Below, piece by piece: positions 56,073 to 64,000 of a stretch of DNA of 64,000 nt. The DNA is from Desulfobacula sp. Lineage in GTDB: Bacteria; Desulfobacterota; Desulfobacteria; Desulfobacterales; Desulfobacteraceae. How positions within the stretch are numbered: the stretch's first letter is position 1; each line of letters starts with the position of its first letter. The notes under the pieces are model-generated. The model was given only the letters and a program-made list of their open reading frames with translations, searched no databases and was not told the DNA's origin. Where the stretch lies: assembly GCF_014237455.1 (NCBI RefSeq), contig NZ_JABZFL010000051.1, forward strand, positions 62,001 through 126,000. The letters are read 5' to 3'. Position numbers and translations under genes: made by a program.

Positions 56073-56154
56073 AAATTGTTTATTAAAAAAAAATTGTTTT
56101 TCTTCGGGCTTCTGCCTGAAATTAAATTTTAACTAACTTTTCATAGTCAATATG

Positions 56155-57063
56155 TCAATGGATAATTTCCAGATTAAAATTTTTGGCCATGCGCACTGCT
56201 TTTCTGAATTCTTCAGGCGTCACCGGCCGTGAAAGCTCTTTGATTCGGCAGGCATCTCCCATGGGGCGGTATTGGGACATGATATTAACATGGGTATGGG
56301 AAGACACTTTTTCTTTAAGGAATTTTAAAATCTGATAGGTTCCCTCCAAATTTCCCGGCATGACAAGATGCCTGACCAAAAGTCCTGAACAGGCAATGCC
56401 GGACTTATCCACTTTTAAATCCCCTACCTGATCCTGCATTTCCTTGATGGCTTTTTTTGCCACCTGAGGGTAATCCCGTGCATTACAGCATAATTTGGAA
56501 ATTTCAGGTTCCCAGAATTTGAAATCCGGCATGTAAATATCAATGATATCTTCTAAAATACGCAGGGTATCAATGCTTTCATACCCCGAACAATTGTAAA
56601 CCAGAGGAATATTCAATCCAAAACCGACTGCAATATCCAATGCTTTTAAAATCTGTGGAACCACATGACTGGGGGTAACAAGGTTGATATTGTGGCACCC
56701 TTTCTTTTGCAGATACAACATGATAGATGCGATTTGTTCATCATCAGCCTCCTGCCCCATGCCGTTAACACTGATATCATAATTCTGGCAGAAAATGCAT
56801 TTCAGATTGCAATGGGAGAAAAAAATGGTTCCTGAGCCTTTATCCCCAACCAGTTGCGGTTCTTCCCCAAAGTGAGGCGCAAAGCTGGATACAACCGCTT
56901 TTTGCCCTGTTGAACAATACCCTTTTTCTTCTCTTGTCCGGTCCACCTCACACTGCCTTGGACACAAAGTACACGAGGCCAGACGAGCTGAGGATTGTTT
57001 GATTTTTTTCAATAACCAGCCCTTCTGTTTTGCCTTGATATATTTGGGAATAAAAGGATTCAA
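56155..57063 (-). CDS. Radical SAM protein, pyruvate formate-lyase-activating-enzyme-like
   Basis: 'CTLCPRQCEVDR..EKGYCSTG' N-terminal Cys-rich region and CX3CX2C 'SHCNLKCIFCQNYDIS'. Confidence 0.85.
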   Translation of the reverse strand: MNPFIPKYIKAKQKGWLLKKIKQSSARLASCTLCPRQCEVDRTREEKGYCSTGQKAVVSSFAPHFGEEPQLVGDKGSGTIFFSHCNLKCIFCQNYDISVNGMGQEADDEQIASIMLYLQKKGCHNINLVTPSHVVPQILKALDIAVGFGLNIPLVYNCSGYESIDTLRILEDIIDIYMPDFKFWEPEISKLCCNARDYPQVAKKAIKEMQDQVGDLKVDKSGIACSGLLVRHLVMPGNLEGTYQILKFLKEKVSSHTHVNIMSQYRPMGDACRIKELSRPVTPEEFRKAVRMAKNFNLEIIH

Positions 57064-57081
57064 CGGAACGATTTAATCCAT

Positions 57082-57111
57082 TCAAGCCGGATCCTGAACA
57101 ATCCGGCTTGA
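57082..57111. repeat. Perfect 11-bp inverted repeat (hairpin) between radical SAM gene and ydbL
   Basis: TCAAGCCGGAT-CCTGAACA-ATCCGGCTTGA; no strong T tract. Confidence 0.6.
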
Positions 57112-57130
57112 GTATAACAGGTTGTAAGAG

Positions 57131-57502
57131 TTACTTTTTCTGCCATGAGCCATCCGGATTTTGAAAAAATTCCCCCGGCTTTGCCCTTTCGGCCTTTCGC
57201 TTGGCCTGTACTTTTTCAACGACTTCCAGCGAGGTGTTCTGCTGTTTTGCAAAATGACTGTAAATCATTTTTCTATCTTTGTTGTCAGCAGCGATAACTG
57301 CTTCCTGGGCTCTTGCGCCAGTGACAAATCCAAGATAGCCTTTGTTGTCTTCACCAATAATACCTTTTGCTTTCAAATCGGCAATCACGGGGAGTCGCTG
57401 TTTCATTCTCTCTTTAATTCCAGCAGCAAGAGCGAACTGGGATGAAAAAATCAGACAGACGATTATCAAAATATATAGTTTAAAAATATTGCGTATAGTC
57501 AT
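57131..57502 (-). CDS. ydbL: YdbL-family (DUF1318) protein
   Basis: Signal peptide; 'IKERMKQRLPVIADLKAKGIIGEDNKGYLGFV', 'VQAKRKAERAKPGEFFQNPDGSWQKK'. Confidence 0.85.
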   Translation of the reverse strand: MTIRNIFKLYILIIVCLIFSSQFALAAGIKERMKQRLPVIADLKAKGIIGEDNKGYLGFVTGARAQEAVIAADNKDRKMIYSHFAKQQNTSLEVVEKVQAKRKAERAKPGEFFQNPDGSWQKK

Positions 57503-57510
57503 ACTTCCTC

Positions 57511-57711
57511 CTATTCTTTTATTTTGTCTTCAGCGGCTTCAAGATCATCAAAAAAGTCATCAAGGGCTTTTTCAACCCTGATATTTACATCAATGGTGAT
57601 ATGAATCGGTTTTATTTCAACAGGTTTTACTTCGACTTGATGGCTGGACTGGCAGCCTGCAAAAATAAAAAGAATAAGGAACAAACCGATGAAAAATAAT
57701 TTTCTGGTCAT
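57511..57711 (-). CDS. ynbE: YnbE-like small lipoprotein
   Basis: Lipobox 'FIFAGCQSSHQ'; 'IKPIHITIDVNIRVEKALDDFFDDLE'. Confidence 0.8.
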   Translation of the reverse strand: MTRKLFFIGLFLILFIFAGCQSSHQVEVKPVEIKPIHITIDVNIRVEKALDDFFDDLEAAEDKIKE

Positions 57712-57724
57712 ACGCTCTCCTTTA

Positions 57725-60136
57725 TTAATTAAAAACTGATTTTATTTTATTACCAAATTTCATCACTTCATTAAAGGGAAGTTTTAAATTCACATCAAGT
57801 TTTATTCCCTGAAAATGTGATCCCGGGCTTGATGCATCCACCCTGATAAATCCTCCCAGCTCTTTCCGGTATTCAAAGGGCAGGACGTTAGAAGGTTTTC
57901 CATCAAGTTCCATATTCACATAAAGGGTGTCTTCAAAGGTGTGGAATACTAATTTCGCCCATTTGTATTCAAACTCCTTTAATGCTTCCTGGGCAAGATC
58001 AAGTTGTGCAAACTGTGGATTGTCCATTGGAATGCCTGCGGTTATCATATCTGAATTTTCAATAATAATTTTTCCACCGCTGCCCGGGGTTGAAAATAAG
58101 AATCCATTGTCAAATGAGATATTGCCATCAGAATAAATCACGGGAATCCGGCCGTTTAATGTGCCGGTTCCTTCAGCATGGAACGCCCCCATTTGTTTTA
58201 AGAGTTGTGCCAGTTCCAACCGATCGCAATGGAGGTTCAGAGAATACGTTTTATTGTCCTGGGGGATTCGGATGGATTCCGTTGAAACAAGCCCGTTGCA
58301 CCACTTAAATCGTATATTTTCGACAAGAAGGGTTCTGGCATCTTCTATGCTGAATCGAACTTTTGCATCATTGATTTTGATTTTATCCATTTCAATTGCA
58401 TCAATGGTTAAAATCTGCCCCGGAACACTTTCCGGCACCAGCAGATCATTAAAATCGACTGTGGTGTTGATCCCGGTTGCAGTGAACTTCATATCCGGCA
58501 TTAAGATTTCCCCATCATTTACCTTAATCCGCATGAAAGTTTTCAGTTGATGATTACTATAACCGGCCTGTCCTCTGGCAGAAACGGTCATATCAATATC
58601 TGCGGCTTGAACCTTTTGCCCGATCAGTTTTACAATATCTGCATCAGTTAATTTGACAGGATTTGTTTTAAAATCCAGGGAAGCGCGAAGCCCTTTTTCA
58701 AACCCGATAATTGATTTAAACCGGGTTTTTAAACCCGGCAGTGTTTTAAAGGTTACACCCCCGGTAACCTGGAATTCTTTTAAATCTGTTTGAAGAATTT
58801 TGCCCTTTGTACTGAACTTGTATTGATTATTGTATGAAATATTCGGGACAGAATACTTTCCGTATGATTTGCCTTTGGTATTCGGGTAAGAGATTGGGAT
58901 TTCAATGTTGATGCCGGCAGCTTTTGTCTTAAATTCCGAGGAAATTATTTTTCCGTCAGACGCTTTTAATGTCATGCCAAGAGCCGGCCTGTTACTTTTG
59001 TCCAGACGGAACCATCCTGAAACACCTGCAAAAGGAAATGATGATGCTATTGATCCTGATTTTATACGGATATGATTTGCAGTTAATGCCCATTTTGAAT
59101 TCAATCCTTTTCCTGTATCGGTAAAATCTGCGGCAATATCCGAAATTATTTTTGTATTCCCAAAAACAAGCGCCTCTTTTTGATGTTGAATACGGCCTTT
59201 TTTCAAGCGCAGGCTTATGGTCCCTTTGCTTTTTGACGGTGTGCCACTGAACCGGGCATTAAATGTTACCGGCAGCGGTGAATGAAATATGCCAAAGGTG
59301 CCGCTGGCGCTTATCTTCTGAGGATCGATTAAAAGACTTGCGGACAAATTTTTAATGGCTGTCTCAACAGGTTGAACAAACCCGATTTGAGAAACAGTTA
59401 TGTTCCATTTTTTCTGAGGTGAGGATGTTTCCAGGACAAAATCAACCGGTCCTTTTAATTGTACTTTTTGAGTTGTTTTTGAAATAAATGAGTCAATATG
59501 GCCTAAATCAAAGGATTTTCCTTCGATTTTCAAGAGCTCTATACCCTTATTTATGTCATACGTGACAAGGGTGCTGATTTTTTCTCCAAAAGGATACACC
59601 AGGGTCCGGGCGACTATTTTCCCATCTTTTGAGCTGATGGTAGATAACACATCAAAAGGAATTAAAAATTCATCATCCACTGTATGTAAAATTATCTTAC
59701 TATTCTGCAAGACAATTTTTTCAGGCAGAAAAGACAGGCCGGAAAAATTAAATTGTCCGGTTTGATCTTTTGATGTCCTGGGAAATTCCAATCCCTGAAT
59801 TCTAATTTGATTATTTTCATCAAGGCTCGCATGAAGAGTTAATCCTGACAGGGTCACCTTGCTGAGATGAATGGAAGGCAATTTTTTTATATCATAATCA
59901 ATATTTATCGAATCAATTGAGATCCCCTTACCGACACGAATTTTGGAAACAAATGTATTGAAAAATCCTATCTTTTGAATATCAAACTCAACATCATTTG
60001 AATTTAAAAACAACGGCAGTCGCTTTTCGATCTGTGACTCCACAATAGTAGGAAGACTGATGAATGCCAAAAGGCAGACAAGTGTTAACCCCAGGCAAAC
60101 CCAGACGATTATTTTTATAAGTTTTTTAAAAAGCAT
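57725..60136 (-). CDS. ydbH: YdbH-like AsmA-type intermembrane (phospholipid) transport protein
   Basis: 803 aa, N-terminal TM, repetitive beta-rich sequence; gene order ydbH-ynbE-ydbL. Confidence 0.82.
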   Translation of the reverse strand: MLFKKLIKIIVWVCLGLTLVCLLAFISLPTIVESQIEKRLPLFLNSNDVEFDIQKIGFFNTFVSKIRVGKGISIDSINIDYDIKKLPSIHLSKVTLSGLTLHASLDENNQIRIQGLEFPRTSKDQTGQFNFSGLSFLPEKIVLQNSKIILHTVDDEFLIPFDVLSTISSKDGKIVARTLVYPFGEKISTLVTYDINKGIELLKIEGKSFDLGHIDSFISKTTQKVQLKGPVDFVLETSSPQKKWNITVSQIGFVQPVETAIKNLSASLLIDPQKISASGTFGIFHSPLPVTFNARFSGTPSKSKGTISLRLKKGRIQHQKEALVFGNTKIISDIAADFTDTGKGLNSKWALTANHIRIKSGSIASSFPFAGVSGWFRLDKSNRPALGMTLKASDGKIISSEFKTKAAGINIEIPISYPNTKGKSYGKYSVPNISYNNQYKFSTKGKILQTDLKEFQVTGGVTFKTLPGLKTRFKSIIGFEKGLRASLDFKTNPVKLTDADIVKLIGQKVQAADIDMTVSARGQAGYSNHQLKTFMRIKVNDGEILMPDMKFTATGINTTVDFNDLLVPESVPGQILTIDAIEMDKIKINDAKVRFSIEDARTLLVENIRFKWCNGLVSTESIRIPQDNKTYSLNLHCDRLELAQLLKQMGAFHAEGTGTLNGRIPVIYSDGNISFDNGFLFSTPGSGGKIIIENSDMITAGIPMDNPQFAQLDLAQEALKEFEYKWAKLVFHTFEDTLYVNMELDGKPSNVLPFEYRKELGGFIRVDASSPGSHFQGIKLDVNLKLPFNEVMKFGNKIKSVFN

Positions 60137-60293
60137 TTTTAATATTCACCGTAAGTCTTGTGAAGACTGTTTAATTCTTTCTCATTTTCTTTTAAATATC
60201 AAATAAAGACATCTGTATCAATGATCATATGGACTATTGCCGGCTAAAATGATAAGTAGACTGGAATAAAAAAAAGGAGGCTGTTGCCAAAAA

Positions 60294-61577
60294 ATGGAAA
60301 GATTTTTTGTTATTGTTGTTTCCGCTGCTATTGGGACGGCTTTTTACTTCTGGTTTTCCCGGGCTGTTAAAAAGCAGTATATGCAAAACTATGTCATGTC
60401 ACACCTGTGGCTGTTACACCCGAACTCAATCTGCTACTGGCGGACAGCCATGTCTGCTTTTGGATTTATCCTCTACTTTTTTACCCCGTATCAATCCATT
60501 GCTATCTTTATATTTACCTTTTCAGCCATCCTTGATGGCGTTGACGGTGTTGTGGCAAGAGGATGCAATCTTTCGTCCCAGTGGGGAGAATGGCTGGATC
60601 CCATGTGTGACAAATTGACCTATTTGCCGCCATTGATTGGATTTGCCTATACAGGAATTATATCAATAGAATTAATATGGGTCCTTGTGGCCATTGAATT
60701 TGTGGGCCAGTTTTTTGCCCGGCGGATTTTGACCTGGATCAAATTCTCCGGAGCTGCCAATAATTTTGGAAAGATAAAGGCCATCATCTGCTTTGGCCTT
60801 GTTATTTTATGTGCAATGATGGATACAAACCCGGAATTCTTAAACATTACCGACGGCGTACTCGTCGCCTGCATTATACTTTCATCCGCATCTATTGTCT
60901 TTAAATTTATCCCCAACCGGCTCTATGCAGATATCCTTTCTGTACTTAATTTTTGTTGTGGTGTGACCAGCCTTATCCTGACCCATCATTATTATTTTTC
61001 CTGGGCAATTTGTATTATCATCGCCGGGCAATTGTTTGACTTGTTTGACGGGCGTATGGCGCTAAAACACGGCGGAACCAAATATGGTCCTTATCTGGAT
61101 GATATTGCTGATTTTGTCAGCTTTGGACTGGCGCCAGCCTATGTGATTGTGCAAATAGGTGGTTCACTGGCATGGGTTGTCAGTGGTATCTTTGTTATTG
61201 GGGTTGCATTTCGCCTCATCCGGTTTATCGCAACAGATAAAAAGCGGACCGACCTGCCTGAGGGTATATTCAACGGGCTTCCAAGTCCTGCGGGAGCGTT
61301 GATCGTTCTGGGTGCATCTCTTATTGCAACGCCGGGCATATTGTGGGGGTTGACCAGTGTCTCTGTCGGCTTAATGGTGAGTCATATTCGGTTTGTCCAT
61401 TTTGGACGGGTAATCCTCAAGCAGATCCCTAAACCCGTGTTTTTTCTGATCAGTGCGTCAATTATTCTTACACTTACTTTTATTTTTAAAACAAAAAATG
61501 CCGAGATGTTTGGATATCTGATTCTGGGGTCTGTTCTTATCTATATTGTTGCAGGCAGAAAGTGGATACGCCAATAG
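60294..61577 (+). CDS. Tandem-domain CDP-alcohol phosphotransferase
   Basis: Two CAP-like motifs: 'DGVDGVVARGCNLSSQWGEWLDPMCD' (canonical DX2DGX2ARX8GX3DX3D) and 'DLFDGRMALKHGGTKYGPYLDDIAD' (degenerate). Confidence 0.85.
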   Translation: MERFFVIVVSAAIGTAFYFWFSRAVKKQYMQNYVMSHLWLLHPNSICYWRTAMSAFGFILYFFTPYQSIAIFIFTFSAILDGVDGVVARGCNLSSQWGEWLDPMCDKLTYLPPLIGFAYTGIISIELIWVLVAIEFVGQFFARRILTWIKFSGAANNFGKIKAIICFGLVILCAMMDTNPEFLNITDGVLVACIILSSASIVFKFIPNRLYADILSVLNFCCGVTSLILTHHYYFSWAICIIIAGQLFDLFDGRMALKHGGTKYGPYLDDIADFVSFGLAPAYVIVQIGGSLAWVVSGIFVIGVAFRLIRFIATDKKRTDLPEGIFNGLPSPAGALIVLGASLIATPGILWGLTSVSVGLMVSHIRFVHFGRVILKQIPKPVFFLISASIILTLTFIFKTKNAEMFGYLILGSVLIYIVAGRKWIRQ

Positions 61578-61583
61578 AGATCC

Positions 61584-62768
61584 TCAATACCAGACAATCT
61601 CACGATATGCCTCCGGGTCCGTATCTCCCTCTGTCGAAAACAATAATATTTTAGAATCACTCGTTATGCGCAGGTCATCTTTTATGCTGCCATACTGCTT
61701 TTTGGAAAGCAGTTCGTAAACCAGTCCAAGCGTCACAGCACCGGACTCACCTGATATAATTGCCTGGTCACCCGCCAATGGGTTTCCCAGAACCCTCATT
61801 CCCCGCCGAGCCACATCATCTGAACATTTAATAAAAGCACCTGCCTCAGCATTTAGTATTCGCAGCCCTATATGGCTGGGCTCACCACAGGCAAGACCGG
61901 CCATAATTGTTGGCAAATCACCCTTCACCTTAAAAGGCTTACCATCACACAATTTTATTGACTTATAGAGACAGGGCGCACCCTGCGGTTCAACCACGAC
62001 AAATACGGGTGTTGTTTTATCAGTGAAACTGCATAAGCAGGCCAAAATGGCCGCTGCCAAAGACCCGACACCTGCTTGTAAAAAAACATGTGTTGGCCAT
62101 ATTTCCTGTTCCTGGTAAAGACATTCAGTTATCAATGTGAAATAACCCTGCATAATATATGTCGGTACTTTCTCATATCCGGCCCATGAGGTATCCTGTA
62201 ACAAAATCCACCCATTATCTTTTGCCATCTTTTCAGCATAAAGAACCGTATCATCGTAATTTTGATTTATAATTGATGCCTCAGCTCCGAACTGCTTTAT
62301 TGCATTTAAGCGTGCCAAAGAGGAACCCTCAGGCAGATACACAACAGCTTTGCAGCCAAATTTTTCCGCTGTCCAGGCGACCGCCCTGCCATGGTTACCA
62401 TCTGTTGCAGTCGCAAATGTGATTTTTTGAAATTTAAATTTTTCAGATACGATTCTCTCAAAAGTCAATTCATCGTCACTCAAATTCAATTTATTTCCCA
62501 GAACCTTGGCAATAGCATAACTGGCGCCCAAAACCTTAAATGCATTTAAATCAAAGCGGTGGCTTTCATCTTTGACGAACAATCTATCAATTCCAAGTTT
62601 ATCCGCAAGTGAAGATAACCGGATAAGCGGTGTCGGCTTATAGTTGGGAAGGCTTTTATGAAAATTAACAACACGCATGGCTATCTTGTCATTAGCAAAA
62701 TTAAATAATGACGGATCATACTTGTGTTGTGTGTCATTCAACTGACAGGAAATATTTCGACCCTTCAT
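61584..62768 (-). CDS. dpaL: Diaminopropionate ammonia-lyase
   Basis: 'PLIRLSSLADKLGIDRLFVKDESHRFDLNAFKVLGASYA', 'ATDGNHGRAVAWTA', 'IMAGLACGEPSHIGLRIL', 'GESGAVTLGL'. Confidence 0.92.
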   Translation of the reverse strand: MKGRNISCQLNDTQHKYDPSLFNFANDKIAMRVVNFHKSLPNYKPTPLIRLSSLADKLGIDRLFVKDESHRFDLNAFKVLGASYAIAKVLGNKLNLSDDELTFERIVSEKFKFQKITFATATDGNHGRAVAWTAEKFGCKAVVYLPEGSSLARLNAIKQFGAEASIINQNYDDTVLYAEKMAKDNGWILLQDTSWAGYEKVPTYIMQGYFTLITECLYQEQEIWPTHVFLQAGVGSLAAAILACLCSFTDKTTPVFVVVEPQGAPCLYKSIKLCDGKPFKVKGDLPTIMAGLACGEPSHIGLRILNAEAGAFIKCSDDVARRGMRVLGNPLAGDQAIISGESGAVTLGLVYELLSKKQYGSIKDDLRITSDSKILLFSTEGDTDPEAYREIVWY

Positions 62769-62827
62769 TGTAAATCCTTATTATCTAAGAGTTTGTTATA
62801 GCTGTTTGAGCCACTTTTTCTATGAAT

Positions 62828-63253
62828 TCAAGCCAGGCTGATTTTTTCCATATATATATGTTCAATATTTACTTCCGTATAAGGATCACCATAGACAGAA
62901 AAGCCCAATTTTTTGTAAAACCCCACAGCATGTTTTTGAGCACCAAGATAGATTCTTTTCATCCCTCTGTTTTCTGCCTCTTTGACTAACGATAGAACCA
63001 TTTTTGCACCCAGTCCCTGTCCTCGATAGTCCTTCAGCACTGCCAGTCTGCCAATATGCCCGTCCTTGAGCATGCGGCCTGTACCCGCATAATTTCCATT
63101 GCAGATGCTCAATACATGAACAGCATCACGGTCTTGACCATCAAAATCCATATCCGGGTCAATATGCTGCTCATCCGTGAATACGGCATTCCTTATATTC
63201 CTAATCCCGGGAGCATATTGCTCATCAAACTTAATAACGATGGTTTCTATCAT
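62828..63253 (-). CDS. GNAT family N-acetyltransferase
   Basis: 'HIGRLAVLKDYRGQGLGAKMVLSLVKEAENRGMKRIYLGAQKHAVGFYKKLGF'. Confidence 0.92.
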   Translation of the reverse strand: MIETIVIKFDEQYAPGIRNIRNAVFTDEQHIDPDMDFDGQDRDAVHVLSICNGNYAGTGRMLKDGHIGRLAVLKDYRGQGLGAKMVLSLVKEAENRGMKRIYLGAQKHAVGFYKKLGFSVYGDPYTEVNIEHIYMEKISLA

Positions 63254-63255
63254 TG

Positions 63256-63711
63256 TTAAATGCTGGACCCTTGTGCTTCGGATAATTTTTTCAGTTTCAT
63301 TAACATCCCCTCGACCATCTTTTCAGCTGTCCGCTGACCTAATACACCCAGAACTTTACCAATGATTCCAAAAGGCATTCCAACATCTTCAACAAAATAA
63401 AATATTGTACCAGATTTATCAGCCTCTATTTTCCATTGGATCTCATAATTTTTTACATTTACCCCGGATGTCATTCTAAGAGTCAATCTTTTGTTTTCAT
63501 TCCAAATTACAGCTTCGAAATTTATTTTTCTGAGCGACCCTGGTACTTTCTCCTCAACGTAGTAGGTCGCCCCTACTCCTGAATGAGTTTCGCTTGTGTA
63601 TTCACATTTTTTAAAACTATCAAACCACAACACGATTTTTGTGGGATCGATTAAAAATGGCCAAATTTTTTCCGGAGATGCTGAAATTTTAATTGTTTTT
63701 TCAACCTTCAT
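63256..63711 (-). CDS. SRPBCC/polyketide-cyclase-like protein
   Basis: 'VEKTIKISASPEKIWPFLIDPTKIVLWFDSFKKCEY' and terminal helix. Confidence 0.82.
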   Translation of the reverse strand: MKVEKTIKISASPEKIWPFLIDPTKIVLWFDSFKKCEYTSETHSGVGATYYVEEKVPGSLRKINFEAVIWNENKRLTLRMTSGVNVKNYEIQWKIEADKSGTIFYFVEDVGMPFGIIGKVLGVLGQRTAEKMVEGMLMKLKKLSEAQGSSI

Positions 63712-63841
63712 ATCCCTTCCCCCTTTTCAATTATTTTGTTCAACGAACCGGATAACTTGCCGGGCGATAACCTAAAAAACTGTTTATATCATTAATTTAT
63801 TTGGAATGACTCTATAATCTCGATCAAGTTCAGCCGGGTGG

Positions 63842-64000
63842 TTAAAAAGCATTTATTATGTCATTGAAATCAATTGGAATTCTGCTCAATGCAAATTCCT
63901 TTTTTTTCTTCTTAGCTTTCACGTACTTCATATCAGGACCAAGAATACGTGCGATCGCTTTGCGTTCATTAATACTCATATTACAACCAAAAATAATACA
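63842..64000 (-). CDS. Possible C-terminal fragment of an unidentified protein running off the right edge
   Basis: Minus-strand open frame ...MSINERKAIARILGPDMKYVKAKKKKEFALSRIPIDFNDIINAF*, open to the window edge; family unknown. Confidence 0.3.
   Translation of the reverse strand, partial: CIIFGCNMSINERKAIARILGPDMKYVKAKKKKKEFALSRIPIDFNDIINAF

Noticed and set aside
1-64000. CRISPR arrays, rRNA and tRNA genes, complete transposases
   Set aside because: No regularly spaced direct repeats, tRNA T-loop/acceptor patterns or transposase/integrase ORFs were recognised on reading; a tRNAscan/CRISPR finder run would be needed to exclude them formally.

Overview
This window is a stretch of chromosome that looks like a marine sulfate-reducing Desulfobacterota (Desulfobacter/Desulfobacula-like). 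The lineage is inferred from gene content and order, not from a search. Most of it is dense housekeeping operons: an edge-truncated CCA-adding enzyme, pilC-like, histidine kinase, lysS, lolC/lolD, bamA-skp-lpxD-lpxA-lpxI-lpxB, pheA-aroE-aroA-aroC, purC, an EF-G paralogue, tlyA-dxs-ispA-xseB-xseA, glmM and recJ. It also contains an AOR/acyl-CoA ligase/SCP2-like module, an ECF-type Ni/Co transporter (NikKMLQO-like), and ydbH-ynbE-ydbL. The most notable non-routine signals are: (1) a Phe-rich leader peptide plus intrinsic terminator upstream of pheA (attenuator), absent from the supplied ORF track; (2) a selenocysteine peroxiredoxin that the track splits at an in-frame TGA, with a bSECIS-like hairpin directly downstream; (3) an operon of two tandem nicotianamine-synthase/CntL-like proteins and a D-threonine-aldolase-fold PLP protein with altered metal-site residues, a candidate uncharacterised metallophore-like pathway; (4) an accessory island at 36.0-38.6 kb with an integron-cassette-like structure (matching 7-bp boundaries and an attC-like fold with extrahelical As), a HEPN-motif protein and two truncated gene remnants; (5) an in-frame TGA extension that overlaps the AOR start codon as ATGA; (6) a tandem-domain CDP-alcohol phosphotransferase. 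No CRISPR array, rRNA or convincing tRNA was seen. All family calls are by reading motifs, with no database search.
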